Positions 34,828 to 42,865 of a DNA stretch of 64,000 nucleotides are shown here, one piece after another. The position numbers were made by a program, and so were the translations under genes. The DNA lies in NCBI RefSeq assembly GCF_018141445.1, contig NZ_CP058649.1:2933001-2997000 (forward strand), read 5' to 3'. The first letter of the stretch is position 1; each line of letters starts with the position of its first letter. Under the pieces are notes generated by a model. It was not told where the DNA came from. It made no database searches and was given only the letters and a program-made list of their open reading frames with translations. This stretch comes from Vallitalea pronyensis. Its GTDB lineage: Bacteria > Bacillota > Clostridia > Lachnospirales > Vallitaleaceae.

Positions 34828-35878
34828 GAAATTATCCACACCACTTAAGAAACCTTTTAAAACAGCTTTAAGAACATTGCAAACCATGGAGCATATACTC
34901 GTGGTGGTTAAGACAGATAAGGGCATCGACGGGTATGGAGGAGCCGCTCCCACCGCGGTCATAACAGGAGATACAACAGCATCTATCATGGGAGCAATTG
35001 ATTGTATCAAATCATCGATTATAGGCAGAGATATTAGACAAGTAGAAGATATTTTCATAAGGATTAATCATTGCATGGTGGGAAATACAAGCGCAAAAGC
35101 AGCTGTTGATATGGCTGTATATGATCTCTATGGCAAATTATATGGTGCGCCACTCTATCAATTGTTAGGTGGATATCGCACCCATCTGTTAACGGATTTA
35201 ACCATTAGTTTAAATGCCCCACATGTGATGGTGAGCCATAGCCTGGATGCTGTATCAAAAGGGTATACAACTCTTAAGATAAAAGTAGGTGAAGATGCCC
35301 AAAAGGATATCAATCGGTTATTAGCTATTCGAAAAGCAGTAGGCGAAGACGTGGTTTTACGTATTGATGCCAATCAAGGGTGGAAGCCAAAAGAAGCTGT
35401 CTATGTCATTCAACGGATGGAGCAAGGAGATATTCATATTACATGTGCTGAACAACCTGTAAATGGGAAAGATTTTGAGGGCATGAAATATGTAAAAGAG
35501 CGTGTAAACATTCCAATTATAGCCGATGAGAGTGTCTTCTCACCTGCAGATGCCTTAAGACTTATACAGATGCAGGCTGTGGATATGATGAATATTAAGC
35601 TAATGAAAACAGGAGGTATATACAATGCCCTGACAATTATGGCACTTGCAGAAGCAGCAGGTATACAATGCATGATTGGTTCAATGATGGAAAGTAAAAT
35701 AGGCATTGCAGCGGCTGCACACCTTGGTGCTTCAAAAGCTGTCATTGTTGATGTGGATTTGGATGTACCTATCTTATGTGAAGAAGACTCTATTATGGGA
35801 GGGGTTATCTATGATGGTAGTAAGATATCCTTTACCAATAAGCCTGGTTTGGGGCTTGAACAGATTGCTATAGAATAA
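34802..35878 (+). CDS. L-Ala-D/L-Glu epimerase (enolase superfamily)
   Basis: Interconverts L-Ala-D-Glu and L-Ala-L-Glu, letting wall peptides enter amino acid metabolism. The 358-residue protein shows the enolase-superfamily residues: LKIKVG near 160, IDANQGW near 188, CAEQP near 216, ADES near 242 and NIKLMKTGG near 265. The VDVDLD segment near 317 is typical of dipeptide epimerases. It overlaps ldcA by 26 bp and is the last gene before a strong terminator. Other dipeptide specificities cannot be excluded by reading alone. Confidence 0.9.
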   Translation: MKITDIRIEKLSTPLKKPFKTALRTLQTMEHILVVVKTDKGIDGYGGAAPTAVITGDTTASIMGAIDCIKSSIIGRDIRQVEDIFIRINHCMVGNTSAKAAVDMAVYDLYGKLYGAPLYQLLGGYRTHLLTDLTISLNAPHVMVSHSLDAVSKGYTTLKIKVGEDAQKDINRLLAIRKAVGEDVVLRIDANQGWKPKEAVYVIQRMEQGDIHITCAEQPVNGKDFEGMKYVKERVNIPIIADESVFSPADALRLIQMQAVDMMNIKLMKTGGIYNALTIMALAEAAGIQCMIGSMMESKIGIAAAAHLGASKAVIVDVDLDVPILCEEDSIMGGVIYDGSKISFTNKPGLGLEQIAIE

Positions 35879-35899
35879 ATCAGCACCATTAGGAATTCT

Positions 35900-35926
35900 A
35901 AGAGGGAGTCTTTCCCTCTTTTTTTA
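35900..35926 (+). terminator. Rho-independent terminator of the recycling operon
   Basis: AAGAGGGA pairs with TCCCTCTT around a short loop and is followed by T7. The converging acetyltransferase gene ends just beyond it. Confidence 0.92.
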
Positions 35927-35949
35927 TTCTGTTTTACATATCGCAGAAA

Positions 35950-36480
35950 CTAGTTATAGTTCTCATCAACGGCTTCATAATACCGAGGATTTAAAATCCT
36001 CATGAAATACATATCTTTACCATCTTTAACAAAGAGTTCATTAATTTTATACCCTGCCTTAATATACGTACCAACAGCAGGTCGATTATCTGTTTCCACT
36101 TCTAAACATATATACTTTGGGTACAACTCGGTAAACACATAATCATGAGCCAAAGAAAGGATGGCATGACTATACCCATTACCTTTTGCCAGTTTTTCAC
36201 CAATAATATAACCACACATTTTTACATGTTTTTTGTTCATCACTATTAACTTAACCACTCCGATGGGTTGATGAAATTTCTTTTTCTCGTCTGCTATTAG
36301 GATAAGCTCAGATGGATTTTGTTCATAGGCATGAAACCAATCCGTTTCACCGTCCATGGAAGTATACGGATAATCCCTTTGATACTTGTCATGATACCAA
36401 GTTTCAATGATTGCTTTATCTTTTGCCTCAATTTCTCTTATCACCAAATCATCATTTTCATAAGTTATGTGGTAAGCCAC
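35950..36480 (-). CDS. GNAT-family N-acetyltransferase
   Basis: A 176-residue acetyl-CoA-dependent acetyltransferase of the RimJ/GNAT_3 style: IREIEAKD near residue 14, GYIIGEKLAKGNGYSHAI (acetyl-CoA loop, about 89-106), LEVETDNRPAVGTYIKAGY near 126. Substrate unknown. GTG 36480 is preceded on the minus strand by GGAGTGAT. It converges on the recycling operon and diverges from the dpaA promoter. Confidence 0.85.
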   Translation of the reverse strand: MAYHITYENDDLVIREIEAKDKAIIETWYHDKYQRDYPYTSMDGETDWFHAYEQNPSELILIADEKKKFHQPIGVVKLIVMNKKHVKMCGYIIGEKLAKGNGYSHAILSLAHDYVFTELYPKYICLEVETDNRPAVGTYIKAGYKINELFVKDGKDMYFMRILNPRYYEAVDENYN

Positions 36481-36658
36481 GGTATCACTCCACCCATAGG
36501 ATTTATACTTATCACTATATGAATGGCACAGGCTTTCGGTACATTGTCTATAGGCTGTGAAAGATGGAAAATACTTTTATAGTTTTATTCAAAGGGGTAC
36601 AATGCTTAACATAATATTTTAATGCCATAAGAACATGCATATTTCCTCTGTATCTATC

Positions 36659-36686
36659 ACATATAGCCTGTAGCATTCATATTTTA
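36659..36686 (+). promoter_or_regulatory. Candidate sigma-K-type mother-cell promoter of dpaA
   Basis: ACA at 36659-36661, 16 bp, then CATATTTTA at 36678-36686 matches the Bacillus sigma-K consensus (AC, 16-17 bp, CATAnnnTA). It lies 32 bp before the dpaA start. Bacillus spoVF is sigma-K controlled, so the match is biologically expected, though AT-rich DNA makes chance matches possible. Confidence 0.5.
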
Positions 36687-36717
36687 ATATTAAAGTACAA
36701 TCGTTAGTGATGATGCT

Positions 36718-37620
36718 ATGAAAAACAAAATTGCAGTAATTGGCGGCGATATGCGTCAGATCTATATGGCTAATCTGATGGCAAAAAACAACCATGTCTA
36801 CATATATGGTAATAGACACAAGGCACTTAGTCGTAACGTTTACATGGCAGCGTCTTTGAAAGAAGCTGTTGAAGGAGCACAGTTTATTGTATGTCCCATA
36901 CCTTTTTCTAAGGATAATCAACATATCTACAGGACTAACTCGGATAAAAATATTCCTTACATGGAGCTTTTTGAGTATATGACACCTGATCAACTTATTT
37001 TATCAGGTCCATACAAACAAGATGTACTGCAATACGCAAAAGAAAACCATATTCAACTGTTTGATATTGTGGAAGCTAATGAGTTTGCTATCCTCAATTC
37101 AGTACCAACAGCAGAAGGTGTGCTAAGTATGATGATTGAATATTCAAGCATCACATTAGCAGGAAGTAAATGCCTTGTCCTAGGATATGGACGATGTGGT
37201 AGTACATTGGCAAGACTGGCGTCTAGATTAAACATGGATGTCTATGTTGCGTCAGCTGATGAAGAAGAATTAATGATAGCTACCATTAATCGGTGTAAGA
37301 CAGCTAAAATACAGGATGGACAATTAAAAGTCATTGATTATGTTCAAGGAGATACTCTAGAGGAAGGTCGTGTGCTTCAATTAGAGTCATTTAACTATGT
37401 CATTAATACGATTCCTGTCGTACTTCTTGATATTCATATCAACAAACAACTGGAAGATTATATGTTTATAGACATTGCCAATGTATATGAAGATAATAAC
37501 AATAAATTCATTAATGCCAGGGGTGTGCCAGGGAAGTACTCACCAAAAACAGCTGGAAAAATTATCACTGGTGTTGTTATAAAAGAAATCAATGATCGTT
37601 TAGAGCATAGACGAACATGA
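36718..37620 (+). CDS. dpaA: Dipicolinate synthase subunit A (SpoVFA)
   Basis: With DpaB converts dihydrodipicolinate to dipicolinic acid in the mother cell, for loading into the spore core. The 300-residue protein begins KIAVIGGDMRQIYMA, has ILSGPYKQD near 97, and a Rossmann glycine loop VLGYGRCGSTLA near 159 for NAD(P). It ends GKIITGVVIKEI. Length and motifs match SpoVFA. The ribosome site is weak (GTGATG). Its stop overlaps an ATG of the longer dpaB frame, but the real dpaB start is 51 bp further on. Confidence 0.93.
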   Translation: MKNKIAVIGGDMRQIYMANLMAKNNHVYIYGNRHKALSRNVYMAASLKEAVEGAQFIVCPIPFSKDNQHIYRTNSDKNIPYMELFEYMTPDQLILSGPYKQDVLQYAKENHIQLFDIVEANEFAILNSVPTAEGVLSMMIEYSSITLAGSKCLVLGYGRCGSTLARLASRLNMDVYVASADEEELMIATINRCKTAKIQDGQLKVIDYVQGDTLEEGRVLQLESFNYVINTIPVVLLDIHINKQLEDYMFIDIANVYEDNNNKFINARGVPGKYSPKTAGKIITGVVIKEINDRLEHRRT

Positions 37621-37670
37621 AGAAAATAATTAAGTCACATGCCAATAAACTTAGGGAAGGAGTAGAAGAC

Positions 37671-38261
37671 ATGAAAGCGTTAGAAGGTATAAAAATAGGC
37701 TTTGCTGTATGTGGATCCTTTTGTACCATTGCAAAAGTTTTTGAACCCATAAAAAGACTTATGGATGATGGGGCTGAAGTTTATCCCATGATGTCCGTTA
37801 ATGCCGCAAGCATAGATACCCGATTTGGTAAAGCAGAAGATTTCAAAAAAGAATTAGAAACGATAACTGGAAATCCTATTCAGACGAAAATAGAGGAGAC
37901 AGAGCAAATAGGTCCTCAAAAATTATATGATATCCTTGTTGTAGCACCTTGTACAGGTAATACCATGGCAAAATTAGCCAATGCCATTACAGATACATCT
38001 GTACTTATGGCTATGAAAGCCACCTTAAGAAATGCATACCCTGTTGTGATTGCTATTGCAACGAATGATGGCTTAGGCCTTAATCTCAAGAATTTTGGTG
38101 TGCTTATGAATACGGAGCATGTTTATTTCGTGCCATTTGGGCAGGATAATTATAAAAAGAAAAAGAATTCACTTGTTGCTAAGATGGATTTAATCTATGA
38201 TACCATTCTAGAAGCATTAGAAGGAAGACAAATACAACCTGTCTTAGTAGAGTATGAATAA
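37671..38261 (+). CDS. dpaB: Dipicolinate synthase subunit B (SpoVFB)
   Basis: Flavoprotein-like partner of DpaA. The 196-residue protein starts LEGIKIGFAVCGSFCTI, and has VVAPCTGNTMAKLANAITD near 104 and PVVIAIATNDGLG near 133, the family's flavin-type motifs. ATG 37671 is preceded by GAAGGAG; the 18-residue extension to 37617 is unlike the family's usual start. The gene pair is followed, after a 133-bp gap, by an aspartokinase, as in the Bacillus spoVF operon. Confidence 0.93.
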   Translation: MKALEGIKIGFAVCGSFCTIAKVFEPIKRLMDDGAEVYPMMSVNAASIDTRFGKAEDFKKELETITGNPIQTKIEETEQIGPQKLYDILVVAPCTGNTMAKLANAITDTSVLMAMKATLRNAYPVVIAIATNDGLGLNLKNFGVLMNTEHVYFVPFGQDNYKKKKNSLVAKMDLIYDTILEALEGRQIQPVLVEYE

Positions 38262-38269
38262 AATTGTCA

Positions 38270-38297
38270 TCGAGTATCTTTCCAAAAGCATAGGGTA
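38270..38297 (+). promoter_or_regulatory. Candidate sigma-E/sigma-K-like promoter of the aspartokinase gene
   Basis: GTCATC ending at 38272, 16 bp, then CATAGGGTA at 38289-38297. The -10 half matches mother-cell sigma consensus; the -35 half is weak. It could give the aspartokinase its own sporulation promoter within the dpa cluster. Confidence 0.35.
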
Positions 38298-38394
38298 TAT
38301 GATATAGTAGAGAAGGTAAATCCATATGGACTCTATAGAGATAGAAATAATAGACGTCGTTCGTGTTCTTAGACTATGATACGGGGTGAGCAAT

Positions 38395-39609
38395 ATGAGG
38401 ATATTGATTCAAAAATTTGGTGGTACATCCATGGCTACCGAACAAACAAGAACAGATGTGATGAACAAAATTTTAGAAGCTAAAAAGAAATATGAGGGAG
38501 TAGTGGTCGTGGTGTCAGCAATAGGTAGACTTGGAGCGCCATATGCCACAGATTCACTGCTTCATCTCGTTAATCATAAACATACCAATCTATCACCAAG
38601 AGAAGTGGATCTTCTCATGTCAGTAGGTGAGACCATATCTTCCTTGATTATGGCTAACACACTTCTTGATCAAGGGCACAAGGCTTGTGCCCTTACAGGT
38701 GGTGGAGCAGGTATTATGACAGACAGTCATTTTAATCATGCAGAGGTAACACATATTCATACAAAGCCATTAATGACATTGTTAAGGGAAGATACAATTC
38801 CGATCGTTGCTGGCTTTCAAGGGGTCAATGTAGATCGTCATGTCACAACGCTTGGCAGGGGTGGCAGTGATACAACAGCAGTACTGCTTGGTGAAGCATT
38901 AGAGGCAGAAGCAGTTGAAATCTTTACAGATGTAGATGGGATTATGACTGCTGACCCCCGTATATGCAAAAGTGCCAAAATAATTAACACCATTAGTTAT
39001 AATGAAGTGTTTCAGATGGCTGGAAGCGGTGCAAAAGTAATCCATCCTCGAGCTGTTGAAGTGGCTAGGCGAGCAGGGATACCACTCATTATTAAAAATA
39101 CATTTAGTGAGGCGGAAGGAACAAGTATAATGCGCCATATTGGACCAACGAACAAGAAGACTGTGGATGAACAGATTATCACGAGCATCGCACATATTTC
39201 AGACAGAGTTCAATTTTCCATATTCGGGCAAATTGATGATGAGAAATTTTTTACTGATCTAGCAAAAGAGAATGTGAGCATTGATATCATCAACATTTTT
39301 CCAGATCGAAAAGTGTTTACCATAGAAGAACATTGTAAAAACAAAGTCATTCATTTACTAGAAGCTTTTGGAGCAGAATATTCGTTAATAGAAGGTTGTT
39401 GTAAAGTAACCGTTATAGGTGAAAGAATGACAGGCGTACCTGGTGTAATGGCCAAGATTCTAAGATGTTTAAGTAAAGCTTCTGTTGAAATTCTTCAGAC
39501 AGCAGACTCGCTATCAACCATTGCATGTTTAATTCGTGAAAAAGATTTAGAAATTGCTGTTGAAGCACTTCATGAAGAATTTATGGTAAGTGAATATGTA
39601 TCCAAATGA
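38395..39609 (+). CDS. Aspartokinase
   Basis: Phosphorylates aspartate, first step to lysine, diaminopimelate, threonine and dipicolinate. The 404-residue protein has KFGGTSMA near residue 6, the GFQG and TTLGRGGSDTTA loop near 147, FTDVDGIMTADPR near 180 and two ACT regulatory domains (about 265-404). By context after dpaAB it is a DapG-like isozyme dedicated to spore dipicolinate and cortex DAP. ATG 38395 follows GGGGTGAG, itself containing an alternative GTG 38386. Confidence 0.92.
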   Translation: MRILIQKFGGTSMATEQTRTDVMNKILEAKKKYEGVVVVVSAIGRLGAPYATDSLLHLVNHKHTNLSPREVDLLMSVGETISSLIMANTLLDQGHKACALTGGGAGIMTDSHFNHAEVTHIHTKPLMTLLREDTIPIVAGFQGVNVDRHVTTLGRGGSDTTAVLLGEALEAEAVEIFTDVDGIMTADPRICKSAKIINTISYNEVFQMAGSGAKVIHPRAVEVARRAGIPLIIKNTFSEAEGTSIMRHIGPTNKKTVDEQIITSIAHISDRVQFSIFGQIDDEKFFTDLAKENVSIDIINIFPDRKVFTIEEHCKNKVIHLLEAFGAEYSLIEGCCKVTVIGERMTGVPGVMAKILRCLSKASVEILQTADSLSTIACLIREKDLEIAVEALHEEFMVSEYVSK

Positions 39610-39708
39610 TTTTTCAATGAACAAATTTTATTTTTTTCTCATACCTTCAATGAATGAAATATCCAGTTTCATCGCATAATATAGATAAAGAACGCAATAA
39701 CTTTCGCA

Positions 39709-39747
39709 TGGAATATAAGCAATTATTTTGTATTTTCTGCGAAAGTT
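39709..39747. repeat. Perfect 10-bp inverted repeat upstream of tepA
   Basis: AACTTTCGCA at 39709-39718 and TGCGAAAGTT at 39738-39747 flank a 19-base loop. No T run follows, so it is not a standard terminator of the aspartokinase gene; it may be an operator or an mRNA structure. Confidence 0.5.
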
Positions 39748-39856
39748 CTATTGTTGTTGGCTAGGGCTATCTTATCTTATAATCTTTACAATAAGTCATA
39801 ATGATGGTTTTATAAAATGATTAGATAGCTTGAAAACTACGAAGGGCGAAGAAAAG

Positions 39857-40612
39857 ATGGATAAGAATATAAAAATAAATGAAGCAGCAAAAAATAAAGA
39901 GAATCAACAAGAAGAAGTAAAAGAATATGGACAAGTAACCATACAAAAAGAAAGTGACCGTATTCACTGTTTAACCATTATTGGGCAGATTGAAGGTCAT
40001 GTATGCCTGCCTCAGCAAAATAAAACAACCAAATATGAACATGTGCTGCCACAATTAGCATCCATTGAAGAAAGTGATGATATTGATGGTTTGTTATTAC
40101 TGCTTAACACAGTAGGTGGTGATGTGGAAGCAGGATTAGCCATAGCTGAAATGATTGCATCCCTGAGTAAGCCAACTGTATCCATTGTATTAGGCGGTGG
40201 ACATTCCATCGGTGTACCTTTAGCTGTGGCTGCAAAATATTCTTTTATTGTACCAAGTTCCACCATGACCATTCATCCAGTACGTATGAGTGGCACAGTG
40301 ATTGGCGTACCTCAGACCTTCGAGTATTTTGATAAAATGCAGGACCGTATCATTGATTTTATTACACGTAATTCCAAAATCAGTCGTGAGCGTATTAAGC
40401 AATTGATGTTAGATACTGGTCAGTTAGCTAAAGATGTAGGTACCATCGTTGTTGGAGAGGAAACGGTTAAAGAGGGTATTATTGATGAGCTTGGCGGTAT
40501 TGATAAAGCCATTAAAAAACTATATGAGATGATTGAGGCCTATAAAGGGGATAAGAAAAAAGAAGAAGATCATAAAGCATCTAAGGACAATAAGGATCAG
40601 GAGGGTGAATAA
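39857..40612 (+). CDS. tepA: ClpP-like translocation-enhancing protein TepA
   Basis: A 251-residue cytosolic member of the ClpP/crotonase-fold peptidases (S14). After an acidic/basic low-complexity tail (about 1-30) come [17 protein letters not shown] near 86, the serine loop GGGHSIGVP near 114 and the His segment TIHPVRMSG near 138, then [10 protein letters not shown] near 210. In Bacillus the orthologue (YmfB) lies near spoIIIE and YlzJ, as here. Its physiological substrates are unclear; a role in protein export and in sporulation has been proposed. ATG 39857 follows AAGGGCGAAG. The YlzJ gene abuts its stop codon. Confidence 0.88.
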   Translation: MDKNIKINEAAKNKENQQEEVKEYGQVTIQKESDRIHCLTIIGQIEGHVCLPQQNKTTKYEHVLPQLASIEESDDIDGLLLLLNTVGGDVEAGLAIAEMIASLSKPTVSIVLGGGHSIGVPLAVAAKYSFIVPSSTMTIHPVRMSGTVIGVPQTFEYFDKMQDRIIDFITRNSKISRERIKQLMLDTGQLAKDVGTIVVGEETVKEGIIDELGGIDKAIKKLYEMIEAYKGDKKKEEDHKASKDNKDQEGE

Positions 40613-40812
40613 TGTTTTATTCCATCGTACCTTATGACCAGTTATTTTCAACCAACGAGGAAGAGTATAAATACGAAGAAGTAGCACACAATGGTCTTAC
40701 TATTCAGGTCTACCGTAAAGATGATAAAATGATTATTAAGCGGGTGATATCCACAGACCCCAAGGTATACCTGGATGAAAAATATAGCCCGGGAAGTGAA
40801 TTGAAAATGTAA
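40612..40812 (+). CDS. ylzJ: YlzJ-like small protein
   Basis: A 66-residue protein of the YlzJ-like family, recognisable from the PYDQLF N-terminus, the QVYRKDDKMIIKRVISTDPKVYLD core and the SPGSEL end. Function unknown. ATG 40612 overlaps the last base of tepA, and the pairing with tepA is the same as in Bacillus. A hairpin terminator follows. Confidence 0.88.
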   Translation: MFYSIVPYDQLFSTNEEEYKYEEVAHNGLTIQVYRKDDKMIIKRVISTDPKVYLDEKYSPGSELKM

Positions 40813-40855
40813 AGAAGGAAGCTGTACACTATGGGGGATACAGTTTCTTTTTTAT
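40812..40855 (+). terminator. Rho-independent terminator of tepA-ylzJ
   Basis: AAGAAGGAAGCTGTA pairs, with a bulge, with TACAGTTTCTT and is followed by T6. Confidence 0.75.
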
Positions 40856-41088
40856 CTTATAAGAAAGTTCTGTGGATATAGCATATGAAATAGAAGCGTT
40901 TTCATATGCGTGAAGGAAACTTTCCTAGCAACAACTTGCTTCGCAAGATGCCATGTAGTCGCTTTGTACTTCTTATAGGAAAGTCCTCTGAATATAGCAT
41001 ATGAAATAAAAGCGTTTTCATATGCGTCAAGGAAACTTTCCTAACGCAACAACTTGCTTCGCAAGACGCGACGTAGTCGCTTTGTACT
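40855..41088. repeat. Tandem direct repeat of a 116/118-bp palindrome-rich unit
   Basis: Two head-to-tail copies at 40855-40970 and 40971-41088 share most bases. Each contains three inverted repeats: GCATATGAAA with TTTTCATATGC, GGAAA with TTTCC, and CTTGC with GCAAG in CTTGCTTCGCAAG. The unit ends GTAGTCGCTTTGTACT. It has no coding capacity and lies between the convergent ylzJ and merR genes. It looks like a non-autonomous repetitive element (REP/MITE style). Confidence 0.85.
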
Positions 41089-41097
41089 GGATATGAA

Positions 41098-41904
41098 TTA
41101 GATGTTGTATACGGGCAGCTGCATACATGTTAGGTCTGACTTTTCTGTCATAATGCTATAGTTCGTGGATAAAATGTCAATGAGATAGTCTTCTGATGTC
41201 AGATGATGCTTCTTTAAATACGCTTCAACCTTCCTTAAGAGTTTCATGTAGTCCTTCTGGGATGTTGACACATGAAAATGGCATAGGTAGTTACTTTTTG
41301 GAAGGATTCTTAAGTCCTTCATATTGAAGTTGGAGATATCTGCTGGATGAATTAAAAGATAGAGTTTTGTTGTAGCTCGGGTTGATATAAAAACCAGATC
41401 TTTACTTAACTTAAGAGCTTGATTATGACTTGATTTTAGAAATGCATGATAAAAATCTTTTTCACTTAACTGGAAGTCCTTGGCATCATCAATATCTTCA
41501 AGAAATAGTAAATAACGTTCTTCAAAGGACTGAGTAAAAAAAGTGTCTTTATGGATACGATAATAATCAATGGTTTCTTGACCAGATTTGAGCTGAGATT
41601 TAATGTCTCGTAATGCTTGAATTTTTTTATCCAATTGAGTCTCCAAACGAGAGAGATGGTGGGATAAATGATCAACACTTTTCCTGTTGAGGTAATCGAT
41701 AATATCATGGATAGGCATGTCAATAGAACGACACATGAGGATTTCTTCGAGTCGTGATATGGATTCAAAATCATATAGACGATAGCCTTTTTCCGTTCTT
41801 GCAACAGGTGTAATTAAACCTTTTTGCTCATAAAACCGTAGGGTGTGTGTGGTCACATCAAATAATGTTGCCAGTTCGTTGATTAATAAATAATTATTTT
41901 TCAT
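41098..41904 (-). CDS. MerR-family transcriptional regulator with GyrI-like effector domain
   Basis: A 268-residue regulator. The N-terminal MerR helix-turn-helix and wing are clear (INELATLFDVTTHTLRFYEQKGLI, KGYRLYD). A coiled-coil dimerisation helix spans about 78-118 and the C-terminal part (about 120-268) is similar in layout to GyrI-like/BmrR drug-binding domains. No cysteine metal site is evident, so an organic ligand is likely. ATG 41904 follows AGGAGG on the minus strand. The adjacent SDR gene is divergent and may be its target. Confidence 0.85.
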   Translation of the reverse strand: MKNNYLLINELATLFDVTTHTLRFYEQKGLITPVARTEKGYRLYDFESISRLEEILMCRSIDMPIHDIIDYLNRKSVDHLSHHLSRLETQLDKKIQALRDIKSQLKSGQETIDYYRIHKDTFFTQSFEERYLLFLEDIDDAKDFQLSEKDFYHAFLKSSHNQALKLSKDLVFISTRATTKLYLLIHPADISNFNMKDLRILPKSNYLCHFHVSTSQKDYMKLLRKVEAYLKKHHLTSEDYLIDILSTNYSIMTEKSDLTCMQLPVYNI

Positions 41905-42084
41905 CACATGCCTCCTAAACATACTATATCAGATGCATAAACAATAGACAAGAGAAGAAACAGTCCGTATTAACAGGCACTTTATTTGTGAAAGAAGTAA
42001 CGGAGTTCTTATTGTCAAGGTACCATGACAATGGTAAAATATGAATGAGAGTAGATTTAATTAATCAGAATAAGGAGGGAAAGT

Positions 42085-42852
42085 ATGAATTATTTTATTA
42101 TTACAGGTACATCTAGAGGAATTGGAGAAGCTATCGCTCGACAAGTATTACATAAAAATCATTGCTTATTTTGTATCTCAAGAACAGAGAATCAACAATT
42201 GCTTGAAGCAGCCAGAGATAAGCAAGTTCAATTATATTCTATTGCATATGATTTGAATGAAGTCTATGGAATCGAACAACTTATGCAAGATATTTTTTTA
42301 AAAATAGAGAAGGAGCAGATAGACGGGATCTTTTTAATTAATAATGCTGGTGTGGTCAAACCTATTAAACCTGTTGGTCGATGTCAAGATTTAGAAATTA
42401 TCCAGAATATCCATGTTAATTTACTTGCACCTATGCTTTTAACATCAGAGTTTACGAAGCATGTGCGTTCACTTCAGGTGAAAAAGCGGGTTTTCAATAT
42501 TTCCTCTGGAGCAGGTAAAAAGCCTTATCATGGGTGGAGTGCTTATTGCAGTGCCAAAGCTGGCCTTGATTTATTTACGCAATGTGCAGACCTTGAAGAA
42601 GAGCAAGAAGCATACCCCGTAGAAATGCTATCTTTTGCACCAGGTATTGTGGATACGCAGATGCAATCGGACATTAGAGAATCGGATAAAAATGATTTTA
42701 CACAATTAGAGCGTTTTATTGATTTTAAAGAAAGCGGCATACTCCTTGCCCCTGAAAAAGTAGCTGATATTATCATAGAACTATTACTTCACCAACAATG
42801 GGGAAAGAAACGCGTTGTGGATATACAAGAATACTTAGTTGACCGTGAATAA
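42085..42852 (+). CDS. Short-chain dehydrogenase, benzil/sepiapterin-reductase-like
   Basis: A 255-residue NADP-dependent reductase. TGTSRGIGEAI near residue 8, NNAGVVKP near 89, the Ser in NISSGAG near 143 and YCSAK near 154 form the SDR active site. The overall pattern resembles Bacillus YueD (benzil reductase) and sepiapterin reductase. ATG 42085 follows AAGGAGG. A membrane MutS-like gene starts 13 bp downstream. Confidence 0.88.
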   Translation: MNYFIITGTSRGIGEAIARQVLHKNHCLFCISRTENQQLLEAARDKQVQLYSIAYDLNEVYGIEQLMQDIFLKIEKEQIDGIFLINNAGVVKPIKPVGRCQDLEIIQNIHVNLLAPMLLTSEFTKHVRSLQVKKRVFNISSGAGKKPYHGWSAYCSAKAGLDLFTQCADLEEEQEAYPVEMLSFAPGIVDTQMQSDIRESDKNDFTQLERFIDFKESGILLAPEKVADIIIELLLHQQWGKKRVVDIQEYLVDRE

Positions 42853-42865
42853 GTGAGGAAAAGAC

